Shown here one piece after another: positions 1 through 7,827 of a stretch of DNA of 64,000 nucleotides. Positions within the stretch are counted from its first letter, which is position 1. Each line of letters starts with the position of its first letter. Under the pieces are notes generated by a model that was given only the letters and a program-made list of their open reading frames with translations, had not been told where the DNA came from and searched no databases. The position numbers were made by a program, and so were the translations under genes. This DNA is from CAYZTD01 sp964638155. Its GTDB lineage: Archaea > Thermoplasmatota > E2 > DHVEG-1. Location of the stretch: positions 46,421-110,420 of the forward strand of contig CAZWYI010000003.1 of assembly GCA_964638155.1 (NCBI GenBank). The letters run 5' to 3'.

Positions 1-2
1 CT

Positions 3-2522
3 GAAGAAGACACATATGCAGATAAAGGATACATGATCGGAGTTAAAATCGATGAAAAACCTGGTGTTGTAAATTCATCGATGACTGGTATTATGAATAT
101 AATATCTAAAGTTAAAAAAGAATTAGTTGAAGTAAAAAAAACTGATGACAAAGAGTCAATAAATAGATTAAAAATGATGTATCAGAGTGTAAAGGGAGCT
201 CGAAATGCAGGGAGTGTTGACTATTCACAAAGAATTATTCTTATTAACCCAAATGGCGAATATGAAAATATAAAAATTGGAGAATTTGTAGATAAAATAA
301 TAAAAATGAATGGTCATAAAATCCAAAATATAAATGATACAGATTTTGAAGTATCAGAAGTACTAGATGGCTGGAAAGCTGTTTCTATAAACAGAGAAGG
401 AAAAGTTCAGTTAAAAAAAGTTAAACAAGCTGTTAGGCATAAATGGAGTAAAAAGTTAGTTAAAATAACCACTAAGAGCGGTTATACAATTGTTACTCCA
501 AATCACAGTATTTTTACCATAAAAAACGGCAAAATAACTGATATTCCAGCAGGTGAAATATCAGATGATACATTACTTGTCCATGCAAATAAAATTCCAG
601 ATGTTGAAAAAAAGATTGATATTAGATTGATTGATGAAATAAAATCTCCAGGTTATTATGGCTACATTGACAAAGATGATCTAAGATTTTTCAATGGTTT
701 AAAAGAAAAACTAATTAAGTCAAATCTAAAAAACAACAATTCAACATCTTATTTAAAAATAAAACTTGAAAAGTTAAGGAATATTAAAATTCCAGATGAA
801 AAACTAAAGTATATCTTAGTTGGATCTAATGGCAGGAAATCAAGTAAAATTAAACCAATTATTTCAGTGGATAAAAAACTAGCTGAATTTTTAGGTTATT
901 ACATTTCTGAAGGACATACATCAAAAAGAACGAGGAATAATAATCCTTTCTATTATATCTCAATATCAGGTGCCGATGAAGAAATTCATAAAAGAATCAA
1001 AGATTTATCAAACGATATATTTGGAGTGCCAGTTTATAAAATAGACAGAAGGGGGACTCCTAAAGGTGTAATAGAATCAACAATTCATGCAAAAGTTATA
1101 AATTATTTCCTTGAAAATATAATGAACTGTGGAAATAATAGTAGAGATAAAAAAATTCCAAATCAGATATTATCATCACCTTATTCTGTAAAAAAATCAT
1201 TTTTTATAGCGTATATGAAAGGTGATGGAAATTATAAAAAAGAAATGCCATCATCAGTGCCTCTTGGCAGATATACAACCAACAGTAAAAATTTAAACGA
1301 AGATATGATTTGTCTTCAAAGACAATTTGGAATGAAAACAAATACATATTTTAGACCAAGTGAAAAAACATATAACACTAGAATGATTGGTTATTTTAAG
1401 GGAAAAAGAAAATATCTTAATGATTGTTTTGCAATTCCTGCAAAAAAAATTGAAATTATAGAGCCCACATCTGAATATGTTTATGACATAAGTGTAGAAG
1501 ATAATGAAAATTTTTTAGATGCAAATGGAGGAATTCTTTTACACAACACACATGGGATAATTTCAGCACCTAATGTATCAGGTAGACAGTTTAATTTATG
1601 GGGTGCAGCAGCTATCACCACAAAAGGACAAGTCATAATGGCTGATTCTCTCAATTATCTAAAAAATAAAGGGATACGCATAACCTATATGGACACTGAT
1701 GGAATTTATTTGGGTTGCTCAAAATCAATGGCTAGTATCCCTGATTTTGCAAGAAAACTTGATATAAATTTTAGTGAAAAAAGTAAAGAATGGATCACTA
1801 AACCAGATATTGCTTTTTCAGCAATTGAAGAGTGCAACAGTAAATGGAGAGAAGAACTAAATTATCCAGATTTTGAACTTGAACCTGAAGAGCATGACTC
1901 TATGATTTTTGTAAAACATAAAAATTATCTTATTTTTGATTCAAAAAACAAAAAAATAGATATGATTACTAAAGGAAATAACTTTAAAGGTTCTGATAAG
2001 GCAAATATTGCACGTATTGTTTTAAAAGAAATAATGATGAAAGTCTTAAAAGAAATACCTGTATGGTCTGAAGAAGAAGAGGCAAGAAAAAAAGTCCGTG
2101 AATTAATTGGCGATAAAACTAGAGATATTGTATCAGAACTTGATTTATCAAAGGTTGATATTAAGGATTTAACGCTTGTTCAATCTGTTCAACCTGCCAA
2201 AAGATATAAGCCTAACCAGGATGGAAGCCTATCTAATTTTGCTAAAAGAGCAATTGCTCTTGAAAAGGTTCTTGGTGAGCAAATCAGAAATAGAGCCAAG
2301 TTTAAATTTGTTGTAACTAAAAACCCTTTACCTGGTATTTCAAGTCCTTCTAAGAGTGGGGTTAAACCTATTGAGTATATGTATCCAGTTGATTTGTTAA
2401 AAGATAAACAGCAGATTGACCTTGATTGGTATAAAGAAATGGTTCAAAATTATATTAAAGGTGCTTTTGGTCTTTCTGATATTGCTGTAACTGAGCAAAC
2501 TGGTCTTGATTCATGGATGTAA
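3..2522 (+). CDS. polB: Family B DNA polymerase, C-terminal part, interrupted by an intein (5' truncated by window)
   Basis: Replicative or repair DNA polymerase of family B; the N-terminal exonuclease and palm motif A lie upstream of the window, and the frame is open from base 3. The extein reads MMYQSVKGARNAG, is broken by the intein, and resumes THGIISAPNVSGRQFNLWG; this is the fingers motif B region in the variant form NAG-THG instead of NSxYG. Motif C follows as YMDTDGIYLG, carrying the catalytic aspartates, then the thumb. Removing the 445-residue intein leaves about 395 extein residues after the window edge. The gene ends at TAA and is followed by a 108-bp intergenic region. The variant motif B resembles PolB sequences I associate with haloarchaea and Thermoplasmata. 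Family assignment is firm; the exact subfamily is inferred. Confidence 0.9.
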   Translation, partial: EEDTYADKGYMIGVKIDEKPGVVNSSMTGIMNIISKVKKELVEVKKTDDKESINRLKMMYQSVKGARNAGSVDYSQRIILINPNGEYENIKIGEFVDKIIKMNGHKIQNINDTDFEVSEVLDGWKAVSINREGKVQLKKVKQAVRHKWSKKLVKITTKSGYTIVTPNHSIFTIKNGKITDIPAGEISDDTLLVHANKIPDVEKKIDIRLIDEIKSPGYYGYIDKDDLRFFNGLKEKLIKSNLKNNNSTSYLKIKLEKLRNIKIPDEKLKYILVGSNGRKSSKIKPIISVDKKLAEFLGYYISEGHTSKRTRNNNPFYYISISGADEEIHKRIKDLSNDIFGVPVYKIDRRGTPKGVIESTIHAKVINYFLENIMNCGNNSRDKKIPNQILSSPYSVKKSFFIAYMKGDGNYKKEMPSSVPLGRYTTNSKNLNEDMICLQRQFGMKTNTYFRPSEKTYNTRMIGYFKGKRKYLNDCFAIPAKKIEIIEPTSEYVYDISVEDNENFLDANGGILLHNTHGIISAPNVSGRQFNLWGAAAITTKGQVIMADSLNYLKNKGIRITYMDTDGIYLGCSKSMASIPDFARKLDINFSEKSKEWITKPDIAFSAIEECNSKWREELNYPDFELEPEEHDSMIFVKHKNYLIFDSKNKKIDMITKGNNFKGSDKANIARIVLKEIMMKVLKEIPVWSEEEEARKKVRELIGDKTRDIVSELDLSKVDIKDLTLVQSVQPAKRYKPNQDGSLSNFAKRAIALEKVLGEQIRNRAKFKFVVTKNPLPGISSPSKSGVKPIEYMYPVDLLKDKQQIDLDWYKEMVQNYIKGAFGLSDIAVTEQTGLDSWM
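213..1547 (+). other. Intein with LAGLIDADG homing endonuclease inside polB
   Basis: In-frame protein insertion of 445 residues. The N-terminal splice residue is Ser (SVDYSQRIILINPNGEY, block A). Block B is VTPNHSIFTI, containing the conserved TxxH. Two LAGLIDADG-type dodecapeptides are visible: KLAEFLGYYISEGH and FFIAYMKGDGNYK, each ending in an acidic residue, so the endonuclease may be active. Block F is VYDISVEDNENFLDANGG, and the terminus is LLHN followed by Thr as the +1 extein residue (block G: His-Asn, then Thr). All splicing residues look intact, so self-splicing is expected. The insertion point lies within polymerase motif B, a site where PolB inteins are known in other archaea. Confidence 0.9.
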
Positions 2523-2584
2523 TATTTATTTAAGTTTTAAATAAAATAAATCGAAAAAATTATATATACTCTAATATTCACAAG

Positions 2585-2602
2585 TGTTAACGACTGTTAA
2601 CA
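2585..2602. promoter_or_regulatory. Inverted repeat upstream of the C25 peptidase gene
   Basis: A perfect 7-bp inverted repeat, TGTTAAC-GACT-GTTAACA, lies about 30 bp upstream of the peptidase start, between an AT-rich TATA-like stretch (TTATATATACT) and the Shine-Dalgarno GAGGGAG. Position and symmetry suggest an operator for a dimeric regulator. This is inference from symmetry only. Confidence 0.4.
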
Positions 2603-2630
2603 ATTTTATATAATGAGGGAGTAAAAAAAT

Positions 2631-4541
2631 ATGAATAATGCAAACAAAAAAACATTTTTTATAACGCTATTGTGCATTGGCCTTATGGCATTACCAATAA
2701 TCCCAGTATCATATGCAGGTAATCCAAATCCATCAAACGAAATTATAAATTTTTCTCAAGAGTTTTCAGAGCCAGAGTATGATAGGATAGGTGAATTTAT
2801 AGAAGTAGATGTAGAAGAAGCAAATTCACGTATCTTTTTACAGGGCTCGCCTGATTTACCTGTTTTTAGAAAAACCTATGAATTAAACTGGGATGCTAAT
2901 ATTTCTAGTATAAGTTTTACCCATTCAGAAGTAGGAGAAATTGAGCTGAAAACCAAGTTAAAAAAAGTACCTGTTTTTAAAAATTTAGAAACAGGGTTAG
3001 TAACTGCTAGAAAAGATATTGAAGCAGTTGTTGAAACTGATAATAATGGTTTTTATCCAAGTACCTGGTATTCAGTTGAAAAATCAGCTGGATTAAATAC
3101 AGAAGGAAAACATGTGGTATTTTTAACTCTTAATATTTATCCTACTAGATATAGCTCAGAAGATAGTATTCTTAAATATATAACCGATGCTGAATTTACA
3201 ATAGAGTATAGCCAAAGTACAAAAGATTTTAATGATCCAGATATCTATGATTTAGCAATTATAACACCTTCATATTTTAAGGACAATTTAACAGATCTTA
3301 TCATACACAAAGAAAACTACAATATTAAAACAAATCTAACCACACTTGATTACATATATGAAAACTTTGAAGGAAGAGATAAACCAGAACAAATCAAATA
3401 TTTTGTAAAATACGCAGTTGAAGAATGGGGTATTGAATATGTTTTACTAGTTGGAGAAATAAGAAAAACTCCTATCAGACAGACCGAGGCATATCCCTGG
3501 AGCCCATTCCATGGGGAAGGTATCTTATCTGACTTGTATTATGCTGATATTTATGATTCAAATTATGATTTTGCTACTTGGGATACAAATGATGACGATA
3601 TATTTGGAGAAATAATTTTTAATTGGTCATGGAACAAAAGAGAGGTAACAATTTTAGATGAAGTAGATCTATATCCAGATCTTCACATCGGACGTATCGC
3701 CTGCAGAAATAAAGAAGAGGTTGATACAGTTGTTAGAAAAATTATTGATTATGAAACAAACACTTATGGAGAGAATTGGTTTAAACGAATAATTCTTTGT
3801 GGTGGAGATACTTTTCCACCTGCAAAAGGATCGAAACCATTTGTATATGAAGGTGAAATAAACAATAAGCAAGTTTTCAAAGAATTAGAAGACGATGATT
3901 TTAAAGCTATAAGATTATGGGCTTCTAGAAAAACCTTAAGCCCATTTACTTTTAATTTTGCAATTAATAGAGGCGCTGGTTTTCTGAGTTATGCAGGTCA
4001 TGGCTTTGAACATGGATGGGGAACATATAGACCGAATGCAATTATAGGAAGTATGGGATTAAATGATCCTCTATATTACACTCCTTTTATTAATTTTTTA
4101 AGAAATGAAAAAAAACTACCTATCATCTTTTTTGATGCATGTCTTACTGCAAAACTTGACTTTAACTTAAGAGATATTGCAGATTATATGAAACCACTTG
4201 ATAGAATTATAAAATGGACTGGTATTAAAATAAACCAGGATAACCATCTTCCATGTTTTGCCTATAGATTTTTAATGGAAAAAGATGGTGGAGCAGTAGC
4301 TACAATTGGCGCAACTCGCCCTGCTTATTCTTTTGTTGATACAGAAGGAATACATGCAGGTGCAGGATATCTTGATTGGATGTTTTTCAAAGGATACAAA
4401 GAAGGTATCACACTTGGTGAAATGCTAACATACTCTCAGAATTCTTATCTTAAAGACAGGTTCAAGGATTATTTCACAATAGAAGAATACCTTTTACTTG
4501 GTGATCCAAGCCTTAGAGTTGGAGGATATCCTCCACAATAA
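2631..4541 (+). CDS. Secreted peptidase family C25 (gingipain-like)
   Basis: Exported cysteine peptidase related to gingipain. A signal peptide with a hydrophobic core (FFITLLCIGLMALPIIPVSY) is followed by a pro-like beta region, then the caspase-fold catalytic domain from about residue 200 (YDLAIITPSYF, YVLLVGEIR, HIGRIACRN). The candidate catalytic dyad is His in SYAGHGFEHG (about residue 456) and Cys in FFDACLTAKLDF (about 504). The C terminus ends LLGDPSLRVGGY, a signature shared with the two paralogs at 49.8-53.9 kb. The start is supported by GAGGGAG upstream. Substrate is unknown; secreted C25 enzymes in sediment archaea are thought to degrade detrital protein. The Cys context (FFDAC) differs from the GGCHN of the paralogs. 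Confidence 0.8.
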   Translation: MNNANKKTFFITLLCIGLMALPIIPVSYAGNPNPSNEIINFSQEFSEPEYDRIGEFIEVDVEEANSRIFLQGSPDLPVFRKTYELNWDANISSISFTHSEVGEIELKTKLKKVPVFKNLETGLVTARKDIEAVVETDNNGFYPSTWYSVEKSAGLNTEGKHVVFLTLNIYPTRYSSEDSILKYITDAEFTIEYSQSTKDFNDPDIYDLAIITPSYFKDNLTDLIIHKENYNIKTNLTTLDYIYENFEGRDKPEQIKYFVKYAVEEWGIEYVLLVGEIRKTPIRQTEAYPWSPFHGEGILSDLYYADIYDSNYDFATWDTNDDDIFGEIIFNWSWNKREVTILDEVDLYPDLHIGRIACRNKEEVDTVVRKIIDYETNTYGENWFKRIILCGGDTFPPAKGSKPFVYEGEINNKQVFKELEDDDFKAIRLWASRKTLSPFTFNFAINRGAGFLSYAGHGFEHGWGTYRPNAIIGSMGLNDPLYYTPFINFLRNEKKLPIIFFDACLTAKLDFNLRDIADYMKPLDRIIKWTGIKINQDNHLPCFAYRFLMEKDGGAVATIGATRPAYSFVDTEGIHAGAGYLDWMFFKGYKEGITLGEMLTYSQNSYLKDRFKDYFTIEEYLLLGDPSLRVGGYPPQ

Positions 4542-4610
4542 TTTTTTCTAAGATATAGTCTAGAAGAAAAAAGCTTGAGTAAAGTATTTATTTTATGAAT
4601 TTATTTATAA

Positions 4611-4704
4611 AATGGGGGACTATGGTTTATGTAAGGGGAGGTTTACTGTACCTGCTTTCCGCTTATAGGCGCATTCCTCCTATCAATGCATCCCGTCCCC
4701 CATT
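4611..4704 (+). ncRNA. Candidate structured RNA closed by a 10-bp stem
   Basis: An island of GC-rich sequence in a convergent intergenic region. The ends pair perfectly: AATGGGGGAC (4611-4620) with GTCCCCCATT (4695-4704). Inside, GGAGG (4637-4641) pairs with CCTCC (4676-4680) and CGC-TTATAG-GCG (4660-4671) forms an apical hairpin. A TATA-like TATTTATTTT lies 16-25 bases upstream of the stem on the plus strand, at archaeal promoter spacing, and a T/A run follows. The minus strand also has an AT-rich upstream element, so strand is not certain. I could not match it to tRNA, SRP, RNase P or a known riboswitch. On the minus strand it would lie 3' of the L12 gene. Confidence 0.45.
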
Positions 4705-4835
4705 CCTTTAAAAAAAATTATTGTTTTTAAAAACTAAAAAAATTGAGTGAAATTTGTAATAATCTATATAAAACTAGAAGCAAAGAGTCTATATATTAGA
4801 CTCATTGCAATTTTTCGTATTGAATTATTTATCTT

Positions 4836-5165
4836 TTATCCGAATAGTGCGCCTAGTCCTGCAGCTGCTTCTTCTTCAGAGACTTCTTCTTCCTCTTCTT
4901 CTTCCTTTTTCTCTTTTTTCTTATCTTCTTTTTTCTCTTCGGAAGATTCTTTACCAGTAGATGCGGCAGCTGGAGCTGCAGCGGCTGGTACAGAGGCAGT
5001 CTTTATTGCTTCTTCAATGTTTACACCGTCTAATGAAGCAGTAAGGGCTTTTATTTTTCCTTCATCTGCTTTTACACCAGCGGCGGTAAGTACTTTTTTT
5101 ACGTTTGCTTCGGTGATCTTTTTACCTGCGGAATGAAGAAGCATTGCGCTGTATATGTATTCCAT
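4836..5165 (-). CDS. rpl12: Large ribosomal subunit stalk protein P1 (archaeal L12)
   Basis: Acidic stalk protein, present in multiple copies on L10/P0, that recruits translation GTPases. 109 residues, normal for archaeal P1. It has an N-terminal dimerisation domain (MEYIYSAMLLHSAGKKITEA), an Ala-rich hinge near residues 60-70, a Glu/Lys-rich charged run, and the conserved C-terminal tail EEEAAAGLGALFG that contacts elongation factors. Last gene of the L1-L10-L12 operon, 28 bp after L10, with a strong Shine-Dalgarno (AAAGGAGGAAAA) before the start. Confidence 0.97.
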   Translation of the reverse strand: MEYIYSAMLLHSAGKKITEANVKKVLTAAGVKADEGKIKALTASLDGVNIEEAIKTASVPAAAAPAAASTGKESSEEKKEDKKKEKKEEEEEEEVSEEEAAAGLGALFG

Positions 5166-5193
5166 TTTCTATTTTCCTCCTTTAATCTATTTT

Positions 5194-6039
5194 TTATGAT
5201 GTTTTGTTTTTCAATGCAAGCATTTGATTATTTGCTTTTGAAATCAAATGTTTGATTGTTTTTTCATTTATAATGCCTTTATCTAGTGCTAGAGCAAAGG
5301 CATTTGAATAAGCTTTCATTATTAATGGGTTAATTGTAAGTTTATTATACCATCCAGTTTCTATTGCAAGGTTAAATGCATTTCCACTGGCCTGTTTCAT
5401 TTTACCAAGGAATTCATCCATATCAATATCAAGTACATCTGGCTTAAACACAGTGCCATCTTCAAATGCACCTTTCAAGGACATTCCTATTTCAATTGGA
5501 TAAATCTCAAGCCTTGTAAGCATTTTTGCAACATCTGTTGGAATCTTTTCTCCTTCTGGAACTATAACTTTATCTTTTTTTATTACAACCTTACCTTTTT
5601 GAATAGCAGCAGGTATTCCTACTTTTTGTAAATCTCCTACTATTGGCCCTGGTTTAAATGGTGTATCACCTGCTTTTACTTCGATATCCTCTGTTGCTAT
5701 TTCTCCACCTTTTGCAGGGGCCTTTGTTCTGGCTTTTCTTAATTTAGCAAATAACTTAAAAGGATTCATATCTGTTGAAATTATTGCAGTTTGTCCATCT
5801 ATGCATTCTTTAAGGTTCTCTATTCCTTTTACTGTTTTATCTGCTTCAGAAAGAGCTCTAAGTATTAAACGGTTTTTTGCAGATCGTATTATTGCTGCGT
5901 CTTGAAGATTTTTTCTCATCTGTTGCATCTGTGGAGCGGGTATTCCACTTATGTTTACCATTCCAACTACTTTATTCTCTGTTAGAACCTCTGTAAGTTT
6001 TTTTACTTCATTATATTTCCAATCTGCTACATGAGCCAT
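5194..6039 (-). CDS. rpl10: Large ribosomal subunit protein L10 (P0)
   Basis: Stalk base protein that binds 23S rRNA and anchors the P1 dimers. 281 residues. The N-terminal rRNA-binding domain (WKYNEVKKLTEVL, GIPAPQMQQMRK) and the archaeal insertion domain (FKPGPIVGDLQKVGIPAAI) are clear. The usual acidic C-terminal tail shared with P1 (GLGxLFG) is absent: the protein ends in MLALKNKTS. It is therefore shorter than typical archaeal P0, which ends in a P1-like tail. Middle gene of the L1-L10-L12 operon, 15 bp after L1, with Shine-Dalgarno GGGGGGATT. Confidence 0.95.
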   Translation of the reverse strand: MAHVADWKYNEVKKLTEVLTENKVVGMVNISGIPAPQMQQMRKNLQDAAIIRSAKNRLILRALSEADKTVKGIENLKECIDGQTAIISTDMNPFKLFAKLRKARTKAPAKGGEIATEDIEVKAGDTPFKPGPIVGDLQKVGIPAAIQKGKVVIKKDKVIVPEGEKIPTDVAKMLTRLEIYPIEIGMSLKGAFEDGTVFKPDVLDIDMDEFLGKMKQASGNAFNLAIETGWYNKLTINPLIMKAYSNAFALALDKGIINEKTIKHLISKANNQMLALKNKTS

Positions 6040-6054
6040 TTTTTAAAATCCCCC

Positions 6055-6726
6055 CTAAATTAATCTCTCTGGTTCACCCATGGTAGTTTTTACATAAACT
6101 GATTTTATATTCATCTTTCCTCGTTCAAGTGATCCTTCTACTCTTCTTAAAATTGTATTAATATTCTCTGTGATTTCTTTTTTGTCCATGTCTTCTGAGC
6201 CAGCTATTGTGTGAAAAGTTGTATTTGCTTTTGATCTTACTTTAACTGTTTTCCTAAGCTTTTGTACCATATCTGCAATATCTGAAGCAGGTGGCACTGG
6301 TTTTGGCATTTTTCCTCTAGGACCTAAAACAGTACCAAGGCTTTTACCAATAGTTGGCATTAATGGAGCTTCTGCAACAAAAAAATCATGCTCTTCAGCA
6401 ATTTTTTTGGTTTTCTTTTTGTTACTTGATAAATCTTCGATTTCTTCAGGTTTAATGAGTAAATCTACATGTTTTTTTGATTTTAGAGCAAGTTCACCAC
6501 TTGCAAAAAGAGCTACTTTTCCTTGTTTTCCCCTACCGTAGGGTAAAACTATTTCTTGATCTATTCTATTCTTAGGAACATTAAGATCTATATTTTTTAA
6601 GTTAAAAACTAAGTCAATATTTTGTTTGAAATTACGATTTTGTTTTTTTGATTGTTCAAGTATTTTTTCAACTACTTCTAATGTTTTTTTATCTGTCATA
6701 GATATCATCAAGTGTGTTGTATGCAC
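6055..6726 (-). CDS. rpl1: Large ribosomal subunit protein L1
   Basis: L1 stalk protein of the large subunit; in several archaea it also represses its own mRNA. 223 residues. Two-domain L1 fold: domain I with the DLVFNLKNIDLN strand, and domain II with the conserved GKSLGTVLGPRGKMPKPVPP around residues 125-145. The annotated start is GTG, 5 nt after GGAG; an internal ATG nine codons later (MTDKKTLEVV) aligns better with many L1 N termini, so either start is possible. First gene of the stalk operon. The TGATGATATC stretch around the start could be an autoregulatory L1-binding site, but I could not fold it convincingly. Confidence 0.95.
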   Translation of the reverse strand: MHTTHLMISMTDKKTLEVVEKILEQSKKQNRNFKQNIDLVFNLKNIDLNVPKNRIDQEIVLPYGRGKQGKVALFASGELALKSKKHVDLLIKPEEIEDLSSNKKKTKKIAEEHDFFVAEAPLMPTIGKSLGTVLGPRGKMPKPVPPASDIADMVQKLRKTVKVRSKANTTFHTIAGSEDMDKKEITENINTILRRVEGSLERGKMNIKSVYVKTTMGEPERLI

Positions 6727-6804
6727 ATTTTCTCCTATAAATAAGGAAAATGTAGTCTTCGGGAATGATAATCTTATTTATAAAATTTTGGTAAGAATAG
6801 TTAA

Positions 6805-7770
6805 TTATTTACTATTTTCGTATAATCTTTCAAGAATTAGCTCTAATAATTCTTCAGGCCCTCGCGTCTTTTTTAATTCTTTTCTAAAAATTAAGGGAGT
6901 TCCTTCTATATTTTTTTTGTTTATTTCTTTATCTGGAATGATTACAGCCTGTTTTTCAGTTATTTTTGAGATACTACTTACCACATGTGCTTTTTTAAGA
7001 AGCTTTTTATCATATCTATCAACACAGGTTAAAAGTACCTTTTTTTTATCCTGACTTACAGCCTCAAATGGTGCTCTTTCCATAGGAATTACTTTATAGC
7101 CTAAAACTTCTAATAGACTAAATATATCTTTTTGAAATTCTCTGAAACCTTGAGGTAAAGAATCGGTTTTTCTAAACTTTTTTTCTTTAATTATTCGATG
7201 TTTTAGTATGTCTATTGGAACAGTTGCATTTCCGCCTATTATATCTTCTATTCTAAAGGCTATTTCAATACTAGCATTCATTCCTTCTTCATACATTTGA
7301 ACTGTTCTTCTGGAAACTCTAAGTGATCTAGCAAATGAGCCAAGGGAAATATCGTGTTCTTTTCTAAATTTTTTAATTTTATTACTATCGATATTTACGT
7401 ATAGTCCACCCGGTGCAGCATAAACTTCTAAGGGAATTCCTTCTAGTAAATGGTTTTTAAGAGTATCTATTGATATTGCCTGTAACCCAAAACGATCGTA
7501 TACTACATCTTCTTCCAGTGAACCTGTTCCTTTTCTTTCCCCTAATAGGATAGGACAGCCCCTCAAGAGTTTTGAAAGTATTTTAAGCTCATCTGCAACT
7601 TCTTCAGATATAGCATTTATATTAGTCAAAACTTTTATTATAAGTAGCGAGTTGTCTCTTCTTGCAACTAGGTCAAAACCTATAGGTCGCATTGAGCAGA
7701 GCTCTGATACGTAGAAACCTGCATTTGTAAGGGTTTCTCGTACTTCGTTTAGAAGTTCTTGGCGTTTCAT
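6805..7770 (-). CDS. HTH-type transcriptional regulator of the archaeal COG1395 family
   Basis: Predicted DNA-binding regulator, 321 residues. The N-terminal half (residues 1-120) resembles a nuclease-like or ligand-binding fold (FDLVARRDNSLLIIKVL, LRGCPILLGERKGTGSLE). A Cro/XRE-type helix-turn-helix follows at about 130-185 (FRKEHDISLGSFARSLRVS, then RRTVQMYEEG). The C-terminal region repeats the N-terminal fold (EFQKDIFSLLEVLGYKVIP). This architecture matches the conserved archaeal putative HTH-type regulators; the target is unknown. It lies 57 bp from the divergent tiaS gene, so they may share a regulatory region. The start lacks a clear Shine-Dalgarno and the mRNA may be leaderless. Confidence 0.8.
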   Translation of the reverse strand: MKRQELLNEVRETLTNAGFYVSELCSMRPIGFDLVARRDNSLLIIKVLTNINAISEEVADELKILSKLLRGCPILLGERKGTGSLEEDVVYDRFGLQAISIDTLKNHLLEGIPLEVYAAPGGLYVNIDSNKIKKFRKEHDISLGSFARSLRVSRRTVQMYEEGMNASIEIAFRIEDIIGGNATVPIDILKHRIIKEKKFRKTDSLPQGFREFQKDIFSLLEVLGYKVIPMERAPFEAVSQDKKKVLLTCVDRYDKKLLKKAHVVSSISKITEKQAVIIPDKEINKKNIEGTPLIFRKELKKTRGPEELLELILERLYENSK

Positions 7771-7827
7771 ATGTATTGGGGTAAAAAGTAATAGATTGTA
7801 TATAATAATATCGGAGGTTGAGCATTC

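Noticed and set aside
4611..4704. SRP RNA or tRNA-like identity for the structured RNA
   Set aside because: No SRP helix 8 GNAR loop with the partner loop, too short for archaeal SRP RNA, and no T arm or D arm can be formed.
4747..5136. A 129-codon plus-strand frame rich in Ser and Phe
   Set aside because: Antisense to the L12 gene; its composition is the mirror of the Ala/Glu-rich stalk protein.
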